Origin: Acidobacteriaceae bacterium | Lineage (GTDB): Bacteria; Acidobacteriota; Terriglobia; Terriglobales; Acidobacteriaceae | DNA length: 32,826 bases | Reading direction: 5' to 3' | NCBI GenBank assembly: GCA_003152695.1 | Contig: PMAT01000114.1 | Span: 25,299 to 58,124 of the forward strand | In this document: one piece after another, positions 17,311 to 25,914 of the stretch | Layout: each line of letters opens with the position of its first letter | How positions within the stretch are numbered: the first letter of the stretch is position 1 | The notes under the pieces: generated by a model | The model's database searches: none | Seen by the model: only the letters and a program-made list of their open reading frames with translations | Told to the model about the DNA's origin: nothing | Made by a program: the position numbers and the translations under genes

Positions 17311-19137
17311 ATGGACCTGTACCAGAAAATTCGCACCTTGCCCACCTCGCCCGGCGTGTATCTCTACAAGAACGCCGATGGCGAGATCATCTACGTGGGC
17401 AAGGCCAACAGCCTGCGCGCGCGGGTGCGTTCCTATTTTCTGGAGGGGGCCGCGGACAATGCCAAGACGGGATCGCTGCTGCGCGAAGCCGTCGATCTTG
17501 ACTACATCGTTGTGGACAACGAAAAGGAAGCGCTGGCACTTGAGAACAACCTGATCAAGCAGAAGAAGCCGCGCTACAACATCCTTCTGCGTGACGACAA
17601 GACCTATCCTTACATCAAACTGACCATCGGCGAACGCCATCCGCGGGTGTATCCGACGCGCCGCTTGCGCCGCGACGGATCGCTCTACTTCGGGCCGTAC
17701 TTTCCCACCAGCCTGGCCTATCGCATCGTGGACCTCATCCACCGGCACTTTCTGATTCCCTCGTGCAAGCTCGACCTGAACCGCTATTATCCCCGGCCAT
17801 GCCTGCAGTACTACATCGGGCGCTGCCTGGGGCCGTGCGTCGAAGGGCTGACCACGCCCGAGCGCTACGCCGAAGCCGTCCATGACGTGAAACTGTTCCT
17901 CGAAGGCCGGGGCGCCGACCTGTCGCGCTCGTTGCAGCAGCGCATGGCGGCCGCCGCCGAGCGCCAGCAGTATGAACTGGCGGCCAAATATCGCGATCTG
18001 ATTTCGACCGTCGAGCTGCTGGACAAAAAGCAGCGCATCGCGGCGGTTGAGGGCGACGATGCCGATGTCTTTGGCTATCACTACGAAAACGAGATGCTGG
18101 CGGTGAACCTCTTCCACATGCGTGGCGGCAAGATCGTGGACAAGCGCGAGTTCTTCTGGGAAGACCTCAGCGCGATGGTGGGCACTGCGGGCTTTGAGCC
18201 GGGAGAATTCTTTTCCGCGCTGCTGAAGCAGGTTTACCTGGATCAGCAGTATGTTCCGCACAGTATCTACGTTGCGGTGGACTTCGAAGATCGCGTCACC
18301 TTGGAGGAAGTGCTTTCGGAAGGCCAAAAGCGGAGGGTGCAGATTCACGTGCCGCAGCGCGGCGACAAGCGCTCGCTGATCGATCTGGTGGGACAGAATG
18401 CCAAGCAGGCATACGATCAGCGTTTTCGGGTCATGAAACCGGCGGCCAAGGCGATCCAGGAAGCCTTGCAGGACGCGCTCATGCTGCCGGAGCTGCCCAG
18501 GCGCATCGAGTGCTTCGACATCTCGCATATTCAGGGCGCCGAAACCGTCGCCTCGATGGTGGTGTGGGAAGACGGCAAGATGAAGAAGTCTGACTATCGC
18601 AAGTTCATCATTAAGGGCGTCGAGGGCGTGGACGACTTCGCTTCGATGCGCGAGGTGGTCACCCGCCGCTACAAGCGAGTGCAAGAAGAGAAGCAGACCA
18701 TGCCAAGCCTGGTGCTGATCGACGGCGGCATTGGGCAATTGCACGCCGCCGCGCAAGCGCTGGAAGCTCTGGACATCATCAACCAGCCGCTGGCCTCCAT
18801 CGCCAAGCGCGAAGAGATCATCTACGTTCAGGGCCAGGAGGACGATCCGGTGGTGCTCGACCGCCATTCGCCCGTGCTGCACCTGGTGCAACTGGTGCGC
18901 GACGAGGCCCACCGCTTTGCCGTGACCTTCCATCGCAAGCGGCGGCAAATGCGCGACCGCAAGACCGAGCTGCTGGACATTCCCGGCGTGGGTGAACGGA
19001 CTACCAACCGCCTGTTGCAGCACTTCGGCAGCTTGCAAGCCGTGAAGGTAGCGGATGCCGCGGCGCTGGCGTCCGTGGTGAGCCGTCCGCAAGCTGACGC
19101 GATTCTGCGCTATTTTGGAAAGGGAGTTGGCACTTAG
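17311..19137 (+). CDS. uvrC: Excinuclease ABC subunit C (UvrC)
   Basis: Nucleotide-excision-repair endonuclease that makes both incisions with UvrA and UvrB. The product is 608 aa, the normal length. The N-terminal GIY-YIG nuclease (3' incision) shows GVYLYKNADGEIIYVGKANS at residues ~15-34. The UvrB-interacting UVR helix pair lies near 205-240 (AAAERQQYELAAKYRDLIS). The RNase H-like 5' nuclease has ECFDISHIQG, VLIDGGIGQLHAA and RDEAHRFAV, supplying its acidic and His residues. A tandem helix-hairpin-helix ends the protein (LDIPGVGERTTNRLLQHFGS). The start is ATG 17311. The TAG stop is the first unit of a heptad element. A longer antisense ORF on the other strand is a shadow. Confidence 0.97.
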   Translation: MDLYQKIRTLPTSPGVYLYKNADGEIIYVGKANSLRARVRSYFLEGAADNAKTGSLLREAVDLDYIVVDNEKEALALENNLIKQKKPRYNILLRDDKTYPYIKLTIGERHPRVYPTRRLRRDGSLYFGPYFPTSLAYRIVDLIHRHFLIPSCKLDLNRYYPRPCLQYYIGRCLGPCVEGLTTPERYAEAVHDVKLFLEGRGADLSRSLQQRMAAAAERQQYELAAKYRDLISTVELLDKKQRIAAVEGDDADVFGYHYENEMLAVNLFHMRGGKIVDKREFFWEDLSAMVGTAGFEPGEFFSALLKQVYLDQQYVPHSIYVAVDFEDRVTLEEVLSEGQKRRVQIHVPQRGDKRSLIDLVGQNAKQAYDQRFRVMKPAAKAIQEALQDALMLPELPRRIECFDISHIQGAETVASMVVWEDGKMKKSDYRKFIIKGVEGVDDFASMREVVTRRYKRVQEEKQTMPSLVLIDGGIGQLHAAAQALEALDIINQPLASIAKREEIIYVQGQEDDPVVLDRHSPVLHLVQLVRDEAHRFAVTFHRKRRQMRDRKTELLDIPGVGERTTNRLLQHFGSLQAVKVADAAALASVVSRPQADAILRYFGKGVGT

Positions 19138-19233
19138 CATTTAGCATTTAGCAATTAGAGTTCGCAGTTACCTTTGAGCCGGCAGGGACGCTGTAGCTTT
19201 GGCTAAATGCTAAGTGCTAACTGCTAATTGCTA
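19129..19233. repeat. Inverted heptad element between uvrC and the DUF4337 gene
   Basis: The left arm (GGCACTTAGCATTTAGC, repeating TTAGCAT units) begins in the last uvrC codons and contains its TAG stop. The right arm (CTAAATGCTAAGTGC, CTAACTGCTAATTGC) ends just before the GGGAGG of the next gene. The core is about 45 bp. Arms of ~30 bp could pair as one long RNA hairpin. Confidence 0.8.
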
Positions 19234-19244
19234 CGGGAGGCCTC

Positions 19245-19796
19245 ATGAGCTCAGAAATGGAAGCGATCGACAAAGCAAAGGAAGCAGCCGAAGCAGCCAG
19301 GGAACGAAAGAACCTGGCGCCGATCAGTCTAACCATGGCGATCCTGGCAGTTCTGATCGCCACGGTTTCGCTGCTCGGTCATCGGTCGCATACCGAAGAA
19401 ATCCTGCTGCAGAACCGGGCCACCGACCAGTGGGCCTATTATCAGGCCAAGAACATGCGCCGCAATAATCTGGAGGCGCTCTCCGATGTGCTCACGGCGC
19501 TGGAAAACACCAAGGCCGAACGCGCCGGCCAAGTGCAGAAACGCTTCCACGATGAGATTGACAAATATCGCGACCAGCAGAAGGACATCCAGAACGAAGC
19601 CCGCGGCCTGGAGGCGGAAGTCGGACTGGCCAGCCGCCGCGCGGATCGCTTCGACCTGGGCGAGGTGTTTCTGGAGATCGCGCTGGTCGTCACCTCCATT
19701 ACCTTGCTCACCGATAATCGCCGATACTGGTACTTCGGATTGGTGCTGGCGACGGTCGGCATTGTCGCCGCAGCCCGCGGATTTATGGTGCACTGA
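19245..19796 (+). CDS. DUF4337 membrane protein
   Basis: This 183-aa protein matches the DUF4337 group: one N-terminal membrane segment (ISLTMAILAVLIATVSLLG, ~27-45) and two C-terminal ones (EIALVVTSITLLT near 144-156; YFGLVLATVGIVAAARGF near 163-180). Between them is a long charged helical segment (~55-135) likely to form a coiled coil. The conserved family stretch is RATDQWAYYQAKNMR right after the first membrane segment. Function is unknown in the family. GGGAGG ends 4 nt before the ATG. The gene is separated from uvrC by a heptad element and is probably an independent unit. Confidence 0.85.
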   Translation: MSSEMEAIDKAKEAAEAARERKNLAPISLTMAILAVLIATVSLLGHRSHTEEILLQNRATDQWAYYQAKNMRRNNLEALSDVLTALENTKAERAGQVQKRFHDEIDKYRDQQKDIQNEARGLEAEVGLASRRADRFDLGEVFLEIALVVTSITLLTDNRRYWYFGLVLATVGIVAAARGFMVH

Positions 19797-19822
19797 GGAG
19801 GGAGGCTGTGTCACTCTTAAGT

Positions 19823-19911
19823 TGTCATCACGAGCGCAGCGAGGGATCCGCTTTTGCGTGACGCCGGGAAAAGCAGATTCCTCGCGCCAAACCCAGGCGC
19901 TCGTAATGACA
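19823..19911. repeat. Dispersed repeat, short third copy of the TGTCAT family
   Basis: It starts TGTCATCACGAGCG and ends CGCTCGTAATGACA, giving inverted ends with two mismatches over 89 bp. Interior blocks (GAGGGATCCGC) resemble the other copies. It lies between the DUF4337 gene and the antitoxin gene. Confidence 0.7.
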
Positions 19912-19960
19912 ATTCACAAAAGAGAATCATCCGCAACGCTTAGCTACGCTATCCTTAACT

Positions 19961-19992
19961 AAGGAGCTGCAATGAGCTAAGGAGATACAATG
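19961..19992 (+). promoter_or_regulatory. Duplicated ribosome-binding/start region with two-codon ORF before the antitoxin gene
   Basis: Two tandem 18-bp units (about 13 of 18 identical) each carry TAAGGAG and, 5 nt later, an ATG. The first ATG opens a minimal ORF, ATG-AGC-TAA (19972-19980), whose stop codon overlaps the Shine-Dalgarno of the second. The second ATG (19990) starts the antitoxin gene. Confidence 0.6.
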
Positions 19993-20223
19993 CCGACTGC
20001 CACCATACATCAAGCAAAGACCACCCTTTCGAAGTTGATTGAGCAGGCCGAACACGGTGAAGAGGTGCTGATCGCGCGCGGCAAGAAGGTGGTCGCCAAA
20101 ATTGTACCCATCAATGCCGCACCAAAATTCCGGCGCTTGGATCTCTTCAAGGGCAAATTCACCGTCCCGGCTGATTTTTTGCAGCCGCTACCTGACGACG
20201 AACTTGATGCCTGGGGCCATTGA
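19990..20223 (+). CDS. Type II antitoxin, Phd/YefM (VapB-like) family
   Basis: Small antitoxin of 77 aa that would neutralise a PIN-type toxin and repress its own promoter. The N-terminal fold is typical of Phd/YefM: MPTATIHQAKTTLSKLIEQA followed by EHGEEVLIARGKKVVAKIVP. The C-terminal part is the toxin-binding tail (LFKGKFTVPADFLQPLPDDE, ending LDAWGH). AAGGAGA precedes ATG 19990 at normal spacing. Its stop TGA overlaps an ATG in an ATGA arrangement, as usual for TA operons. What follows, however, is only the last 29 codons of a PIN toxin, so this is an antitoxin without an intact partner here. It may act on a toxin encoded elsewhere or be a relic. Confidence 0.88.
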   Translation: MPTATIHQAKTTLSKLIEQAEHGEEVLIARGKKVVAKIVPINAAPKFRRLDLFKGKFTVPADFLQPLPDDELDAWGH

Positions 20224-20312
20224 TGCTGGTGGCCCAGGCGCAGAGCGAGAACCTGCCGTTGGTCAGCAACGAAAGGATCTTCGACATCTACGGCATCAAG
20301 AGAATCTGGTGA
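20223..20312 (+). pseudogene. Remnant of a VapC-type PIN-domain toxin (C-terminal end only)
   Basis: A 29-codon ORF, in ATGA overlap with the antitoxin stop, encodes MLVAQAQSENLPLVSNERIF followed by DIYGIKRIW. This corresponds to the C-terminal end of PIN toxins of this family, where DRMLVAQA...LPLVSxDxxFxxYGVxxIW carries the last strand and helix. About 95-100 N-terminal residues with most of the acidic active site are missing, so it cannot be a nuclease. The junction is clean, suggesting a deletion that fused the antitoxin end to the toxin's last segment. Confidence 0.8.
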
Positions 20313-20313
20313 A

Positions 20314-20355
20314 GGCTAATTGCTAATTGCTAATTGCTCGCTGCTAATTGCTGCT
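20314..20355. repeat. Heptad array at the pcm stop codon
   Basis: GCTAATT units repeat with 7-bp period (three in a row, a partial break GCTCGCT, then another). The array lies between the toxin remnant and the pcm stop (TGA read from 20357 to 20355). Confidence 0.85.
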
Positions 20356-21014
20356 CACGGCTCCCATCCTTCTTCCCCAACCAGCGGAACAAACCGGCAG
20401 AGGTCATGCAAAGCCACGAAGGTTTCTGGTCCAACTTTGCGCACGACCTGCACCTGCTGCTCAAAGCGGCTCCCCACCGGCAGAACCAGCCTGCCGCCAT
20501 CGGCGAGCTGCGCGACCAGGCTCTCGGGAATTTTCGGCGCCGCTGCCGCAACCAATATCTTGTCGAACGGAGCATGCGGTGGCAGGCCAACGCTTCCATC
20601 GCCCACCACAACGTGAACGTTGACGTAGCCAAGCCGCGCCAGGATTTCGCGCGCCTTCATCGCCAGCTCTGCGTGCCGCTCGATGGTCCACACCTCAGCC
20701 GCCAACTCACCCAGGATGGCCGCTTCGTATCCCGTGCCGGTGCCCACTTCCAGCACGCGGTCCGTGGGACGCAACTCCAGCGCCGCGATCATGGCGGCCA
20801 CGATGTAGGGCTGGGAAACGGTTTGGCCGGCGCCGATGGGGAGTGGATAATCGCCATAAGCGTTGCCCAGATCTTCGTGGGTGACAAACTCCTCACGCGG
20901 GACTTTTCCCATCGCAGCCAGCAGGCGGGGATCGCGAATGCCGCGCGCGCGCAGTTGCTCCTCCACCATGCGGGTGCGCTGCTCCGGCGCGGTTTCAGCG
21001 TCGTGGCCATTCAT
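20355..21014 (-). CDS. pcm: Protein-L-isoaspartate O-methyltransferase
   Basis: Repair enzyme that methylates L-isoaspartyl residues in aged proteins using SAM. The product is 219 aa. The PCMT signature is present: GAGQTVSQPYIVAAMIAALE (residues ~61-80). The SAM-binding motif I follows, VLEVGTGTGYEAAIL (~87-101), then the acidic strand-2 region (VWTIERHAELA) and DGSVGLPPHAPFDKILVAAA. The N-terminal helix (MVEEQLRARGIRDPRLLAAM) is also typical. The start codon overlaps the stop of tamB by 4 bp, so it is the last gene of the bamA-surA-tamB operon. The coupling of a repair methyltransferase to outer-membrane genes may only reflect operon structure. Confidence 0.95.
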   Translation of the reverse strand: MNGHDAETAPEQRTRMVEEQLRARGIRDPRLLAAMGKVPREEFVTHEDLGNAYGDYPLPIGAGQTVSQPYIVAAMIAALELRPTDRVLEVGTGTGYEAAILGELAAEVWTIERHAELAMKAREILARLGYVNVHVVVGDGSVGLPPHAPFDKILVAAAAPKIPESLVAQLADGGRLVLPVGSRFEQQVQVVRKVGPETFVALHDLCRFVPLVGEEGWEP

Positions 21015-24000
21015 CGCTTCCTCTTACGGATAAGAACGTCGAAGCTAACCACGCCGTTTTCGTCACGTATCGCTTCCACCGTATATTCGCTGTTGATGTT
21101 GTATTCGAACTGAATCACCTGCTGCGCCGAGCGGGTCAGGTTGGTGATATAGGTGAGGGTTACGTTGTTGGAGACTTGTTGCTCGACGGTGAGACGCGCA
21201 TTGGGATTGTTGTCGGGGCCGCCCAAAGAAGGATTGATGCGGATGGAGCTGACGCCGAATATCCGCGATACGCGGTTGGAAACCGCCTGATTAATCGCCT
21301 GTCCGAGTAGGGCGCCCGAGGCACTCTCGGCAAACCCGGCCTGCGGCGCCGCGTTCATCGCGCTTTCCTGCTGTGTCCGCCCGAAGGCCAGCAGAGCAAT
21401 AATGTCTTCGCTGGAGAGCGGCGGGTCCGAGCGATAGGTGGTGTTCAGCCGCTCCATGGTGCCGTGCAGGCCGATGGTGATGTCGTAATCGCGGACCCGA
21501 GTGGAGGCCTCGATATCCAGCACCGGGTCGATGCGCACCGGATCGGTAAAGGTAATGTCGCCGCGCTCCAGGTGATACTTGGTTCCAGCCAGCTTGATGT
21601 CGCCCTCGGCAATGTTGATGCGCCCCAGCAAGACCGGCCGAGCCGCCGTGCCCCGCAGCCGCAGATCCACGTCGCCTGCCAGTTTCGCCAGTGCCGTCTG
21701 TACCGTCAACTCCGGCGTAGATTGGATGCGCACATCCAGACGCAGATTATTCAGCGGTGAATTTGCCACGGCTATGGGCGCCGGACCTACCTGCGCCAGG
21801 GCGAAGGTCAGGTCGCTGGACGGAATCTGCGCGAAACGGGTAACGGTCACATCTCCGCTCAGAACTGAGCTTTGCAGTGTGCCCACCAGGCGAAGCGATT
21901 CATCCGCGGTAACGCTGATCCCGGCATAGCGAAAGCGAATTTCAGCACCGTTGGCGGTCAGGTTGAAGCCGACGGTCCGGCCGTAGGTAATGAAGCCGCC
22001 AAAGGTCACTAGCCCGCCGCCGGTGCGGGCCGTGAGGTGCTCCACTTCCAGCCGGTCCTGGTTGAAGACGAGGCTTCCGTTGATATCGCCAAGTCCGGCG
22101 GGCAGGTCAATCATCGACAGACCGCCGTGTTGGATATCGATGCGCCCCGAGATCGCGGGCTGCGCCATCGGACCATTCACGGTGAAGTCCAGGTTGGAGA
22201 CGCCGTACGAACTCACCTCGGGATCAAGCGTGTGCACCAGACTCAGATCGACATGGCCATTGGCGCGAAGCGCCAGCCGGCGATCGTCTTTCAGGCTGGC
22301 GCTGCCGGTCAAGGTGAAGCGCGAATCACCGCTGACCAGCGTGCAGCGTTGTAATGTGACCACTTGGTTCGCCATCACCAGTTGCACGGGCCCATCACTG
22401 GTGATCGCAACCTTTTCCACTTCCACAGCGAACTGGTCGAGGTTGAACTTGCCGTTCAGCAGCCTGGGCTGCTTCAGGGGGCCGGTCAGTTCCGCATGGC
22501 CAGCCAGCGAGGCGTGGTGGGTAACCCTTTGGCGAACCTCCGCTGGCAGAAAAGGATCGATGTCCAGGCCGGAAAACTCCAGCTTCAGGTCGGACAGCAT
22601 GTCGCCGCGCAGTTCAATCCCTCCATCCACCGCCAAGCTGGCCGCGGGGAAATTCGATCGCGCCGTGAGTTGCAGATGATAGCCATGAGTCACCGCGTCG
22701 ACCGTAACGCCGCCGAGACGGTCCCCGTTAAGCACCAGGCCACTAACTTGCACATGGGCATTGATCAGCGGTTGTTCGATGGCGCCCGATCCCTTTGCGG
22801 TGAACTTGCCGACGCCTCCTACTTGCACGTGTGGCATTTGCAGTTCGGGGACATTCGCCAGATCGATGTTCTCGCCCGTCAGGCCGAAGCGCACTTCCTT
22901 GTTGCCGAAGTTGTAGGAAGCCGAACCGGCAAGTTCGCCGTGCATGGCTTGCATCTGGATGTCATCGAGTTGCGCCTCGTGATTAGCAAACGCGAGGTTC
23001 GCCGTGAGCGACTTGACGGGACGGCCATAGACTTGCCCTGCCAGCAATGAGAAATGTCCCGCACCGTGAGGATTGGCTTCCGTTCCGGCGGCCTGCACGG
23101 TGAGATTCAGAGTGCCGGTCACGGGATAATTCAGACCGGCGGCGCGCTGCAATTCCGCGACGTCTGCATCGCGAATGGCAGCCTGCACCTGGAACGGCAG
23201 GTTCCCGGTGAAACTCCCTTTCTGCAGTGTTGCCGAACCATCCACATCCAAGCGCGCGCTACCTTCCTGAAGGATGCCGTGATGCAGAGCAATGCCCGCG
23301 GACGAATACTGCACGTCACCAGAAAACTGATCGATGTGAATGCGTCTCGATTGTGTCGTGGGTTGCGGCGGAGGCGGCGGCGCAGACGCGAAGTGGAAGA
23401 GCGATTTCTTCTTCGCGGGCGCCTGGGTTGAGGGCGCCGAACCCTGCACCGTGGGGGTATAGATGTAAGTGAAGTCAGAGGCTTGCACGTGGCCCGCGAT
23501 CTGCGGGTCCTTCAGCCGACCGCTGAGTGTACCGTTGAAGCTGGCCTCGCCTGCGAGTTCCAGCGGCGGTGGCGGGCTGCCCTTGGCCGTGAGCAGCGGC
23601 TGGAACTCGGTCAGGCTGGTGGTGTTCATCACTACGTGCAGAGCGGCGGAGATCGAGCCCAATGTGCCCGTCGCACTCAAATGGGAGTGCGGGGTCGTCA
23701 TGGTCAGGTCCGAAAAATCCATCACTTGCGCTCTGGGGTTGTAGCGGGCCCGAACTGTCGCGGTCACAGGTAACTGGTTGCCCAATGGCTGCGCCGGAGG
23801 GGTAACGCCGAGCGCCAGGTCGGCGCTGGCGTCGGCCACGGACTGCGTCCACGCCAGATTTACCGTCCCTCCGACGCTGCCCACTGGGTTCAGCTTCTCG
23901 TACGGCACTGCCTTGGTGGAGAACATGCGCGCCAGCTCCGTCAGAGATAGGCCGGTCACCCGTAGGTGAGCCGTCCCCTGCTGCAGATCAGGGCCCGAGA

Positions 24001-25192
24001 TTGGCGGAAAAGTGGATTTACGCCTGCTGGGGCGTTTCTTCGCGCCGGGTTTCGTGCCGGGCTTTGCGCGTTCCGTGGTCTGTTCCATGCTCGGTTTCAT
24101 GCCACGGGTCGAGCCTGACAAAAGGTTTCTGACTTCGGCGTCGCCGGTCACTCCTCCGCCCAGCAAACGTCCGGCTATTCGAGTGAGCGCCAGATTATCG
24201 CGCGCCAGCGAAAAATCCGCGTTTACACCCGCATCGCGCACGTCGACTCCGTTGTCCAGATAGGTGACGCCGCGCGCCGCGGCATACCCTCGCGTGGCGA
24301 CGCCCGCGGCGGTCGAATAGGTGCCCGACCCGTCGAGCGTTACCCTGCCACCGCGAAGCTCATACGCGCGGGTGACCGATCCCAACTGCCCCACGTCCAG
24401 CGCACCGGTGTACGTGAAATCTAGTTTGGCGTTTTCGAAGTTGGTGAGCTCTCCTGTCGCCTGCAGGGAGGAATTCTCGGACATCAGACTCAGCGACTTG
24501 ATTTGCAGCCGGTTGGACCAAAGGCTGAATGCCACTTCGCCCCGCGCCGCAACATCGCGGAGGTCCTCGTACTTTACGTCCATCTTGCCTGCTTGCACGG
24601 CCGCGTCGTAGCGGTGATCGCCGCGATCGTAGGTCATGGCCGCAGTGACATCATCGGCGGCGAAATCAAGTTGCAACGCACGGTCATTCACCAGCAACAA
24701 GCCGTTGTGCAGATCGAGGCGGGCGATCGCCAGATCGAACAGCTGCTGCGCCGGCGTCGCATGGCGGCGCAGCTTCGGTTCCGGAGCGTTGGTCGTCCCA
24801 TCGGGATTCACAATGAGATGGACGACGGGGCGGTGCAGGGTCAATTCCTTGAGGCTGATCCGCTTCTCCACGAAGGAGATGATGTGCAGCCGGACATGGA
24901 TGCGGTCAGCGTGCGCGTACGGCTGCTGATCAGGAGCTTCCAACCCGTGGATGGTCAGATCGTCGGCTTCGAACTCGAGCTGGGAGAGGTTCCAGCGAAA
25001 AGCACGCAACTCGACGCGGCCACCCGTGGCCTCTTCCAAAGTGGCAATGGTTTTGCGCCGCACCAAATCCGCGAACCGCGGGCTGCGCACATACCACACC
25101 AGGACAATAGCGACCGCCAACACCACCACGCCGATTGCGGCCTCAATCCACAAGCGAGTGTGCGAACGGCGAAGCTGGGTTTCTGCGGTCAT
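21011..25192 (-). CDS. tamB: Translocation/assembly module protein TamB (AsmA-like, DUF490)
   Basis: Very large inner-membrane-anchored periplasmic protein (1393 aa) of the TamB/AsmA-like group. These form a long hydrophobic groove between the membranes, implicated in outer-membrane protein assembly and phospholipid transport. An N-terminal membrane segment is visible (AAIGVVVLAVAIVLVWYV, ~17-34). The long body is repetitive beta (many SGRIDIQHGGLSM- or GNINGSL-like strands). The DUF490/TamB C-terminal domain takes roughly the last 350 residues, with LALLAFGRTQQESAM-like and NVTLTYITNLTRSAQQVIQF elements. A basic Lys/Pro-rich linker (GTKPGAKKRPSRRKST) sits around residue 390, and a Pro run near 610. 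It is translated 2 nt after the SurA-like gene and overlaps pcm by 4 bp. Confidence 0.92.
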   Translation of the reverse strand: MTAETQLRRSHTRLWIEAAIGVVVLAVAIVLVWYVRSPRFADLVRRKTIATLEEATGGRVELRAFRWNLSQLEFEADDLTIHGLEAPDQQPYAHADRIHVRLHIISFVEKRISLKELTLHRPVVHLIVNPDGTTNAPEPKLRRHATPAQQLFDLAIARLDLHNGLLLVNDRALQLDFAADDVTAAMTYDRGDHRYDAAVQAGKMDVKYEDLRDVAARGEVAFSLWSNRLQIKSLSLMSENSSLQATGELTNFENAKLDFTYTGALDVGQLGSVTRAYELRGGRVTLDGSGTYSTAAGVATRGYAAARGVTYLDNGVDVRDAGVNADFSLARDNLALTRIAGRLLGGGVTGDAEVRNLLSGSTRGMKPSMEQTTERAKPGTKPGAKKRPSRRKSTFPPISGPDLQQGTAHLRVTGLSLTELARMFSTKAVPYEKLNPVGSVGGTVNLAWTQSVADASADLALGVTPPAQPLGNQLPVTATVRARYNPRAQVMDFSDLTMTTPHSHLSATGTLGSISAALHVVMNTTSLTEFQPLLTAKGSPPPPLELAGEASFNGTLSGRLKDPQIAGHVQASDFTYIYTPTVQGSAPSTQAPAKKKSLFHFASAPPPPPQPTTQSRRIHIDQFSGDVQYSSAGIALHHGILQEGSARLDVDGSATLQKGSFTGNLPFQVQAAIRDADVAELQRAAGLNYPVTGTLNLTVQAAGTEANPHGAGHFSLLAGQVYGRPVKSLTANLAFANHEAQLDDIQMQAMHGELAGSASYNFGNKEVRFGLTGENIDLANVPELQMPHVQVGGVGKFTAKGSGAIEQPLINAHVQVSGLVLNGDRLGGVTVDAVTHGYHLQLTARSNFPAASLAVDGGIELRGDMLSDLKLEFSGLDIDPFLPAEVRQRVTHHASLAGHAELTGPLKQPRLLNGKFNLDQFAVEVEKVAITSDGPVQLVMANQVVTLQRCTLVSGDSRFTLTGSASLKDDRRLALRANGHVDLSLVHTLDPEVSSYGVSNLDFTVNGPMAQPAISGRIDIQHGGLSMIDLPAGLGDINGSLVFNQDRLEVEHLTARTGGGLVTFGGFITYGRTVGFNLTANGAEIRFRYAGISVTADESLRLVGTLQSSVLSGDVTVTRFAQIPSSDLTFALAQVGPAPIAVANSPLNNLRLDVRIQSTPELTVQTALAKLAGDVDLRLRGTAARPVLLGRINIAEGDIKLAGTKYHLERGDITFTDPVRIDPVLDIEASTRVRDYDITIGLHGTMERLNTTYRSDPPLSSEDIIALLAFGRTQQESAMNAAPQAGFAESASGALLGQAINQAVSNRVSRIFGVSSIRINPSLGGPDNNPNARLTVEQQVSNNVTLTYITNLTRSAQQVIQFEYNINSEYTVEAIRDENGVVSFDVLIRKRKR

Positions 25193-25194
25193 TC

Positions 25195-25914
25195 TCAGTT
25201 GGCGCCGGAGGCCCGGTTGGGCTCGACCGGAGCAGTTTCGGCGGGGATCGGTATGGCGCTGTGTATCTCCGCCTGCTGACGCAAGTTATGCAACCACACG
25301 TCCAGCATCTCATCCATGCCCTGCTGGACAAGCAGCTCGCGAATCCTGGGTTCCACTTCGTCCAGAGCAACTACCTTGCCGCCATTTTTTTGCAAATCGG
25401 GCAGTAGCTGGGTCTTGTAGAACGCCTCAATTTCCTCGGGCTGAACGTGCACGTTGGGGCGCAGACGGACCTCCACGAAGTTCATCACTCGCACCTCAGC
25501 CTGAAGGTGCGCCCTTAATGTGACCGGAGTGAGTCCGTAGTTGGCGAGCAACTTCTGCCAGCTGCGATCGTCGTGGCCGTTCGGAACCTGCGCGCGGAGT
25601 TTGGCGATATCCTTGTCTATGTCATCTTGCGACGGTTGCAGGAAGGTCTCGTTGCCCATCTGCGCCTGCAATAACTGGCGGTCAATGAGGCGCTGCAAGG
25701 CCTTCAGCTGATCTGCCCGGCTCACCTGAGCGATGGGCCTCTGTTGCATAAATGCCTCGAAACAGATCGCCTCCTCCCAGTCGCTCTGGAACAAAGGCTG
25801 GCGGTTCACCGTGGCAACGATTCCATCGATGACTTCGCCCGCCAGGGCGAAGGGCGCAACCCCGGGCAGCAAGAACAATAAGCCAATCGTTAAATGGAAT
25901 ATTCGTTTCGTCAA
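25195..25914 (-). CDS. SurA-like periplasmic chaperone (no PPIase domain)
   Basis: Exported 239-aa protein with a signal peptide (FHLTIGLLFLLPGVAPFALA). It is followed by the SurA N-terminal chaperone fold: VIDGIVATVNRQPLFQSDWE, then ALQRLIDRQLLQAQM and LRAHLQAEVRVMNFVEVRLRP. The C-terminal helix is also of SurA-type (EIEAFYKTQLLPDLQKNGGK, ELLVQQGMDEMLDVWLHNLR). The parvulin PPIase domains of E. coli SurA are absent, so it would act as a holdase rather than an isomerase. It lies between bamA (4-bp overlap) and tamB (2-nt gap) and is likely to hand nascent outer-membrane proteins to the BamA-type barrel encoded upstream. Confidence 0.88.
   Translation of the reverse strand: MTKRIFHLTIGLLFLLPGVAPFALAGEVIDGIVATVNRQPLFQSDWEEAICFEAFMQQRPIAQVSRADQLKALQRLIDRQLLQAQMGNETFLQPSQDDIDKDIAKLRAQVPNGHDDRSWQKLLANYGLTPVTLRAHLQAEVRVMNFVEVRLRPNVHVQPEEIEAFYKTQLLPDLQKNGGKVVALDEVEPRIRELLVQQGMDEMLDVWLHNLRQQAEIHSAIPIPAETAPVEPNRASGAN

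Noticed and set aside
17293-19140. 615-aa ORF antisense to uvrC, longer than uvrC itself
   Set aside because: It is the mirror of a GC-rich gene. The composition is shadow-like (His/Leu/Arg/Gln-rich) and no domain is recognisable, while uvrC has all its motifs.
20334-21113. 259-aa plus-strand ORF over pcm
   Set aside because: It is antisense to pcm and starts within a heptad array; no protein-like features are seen.
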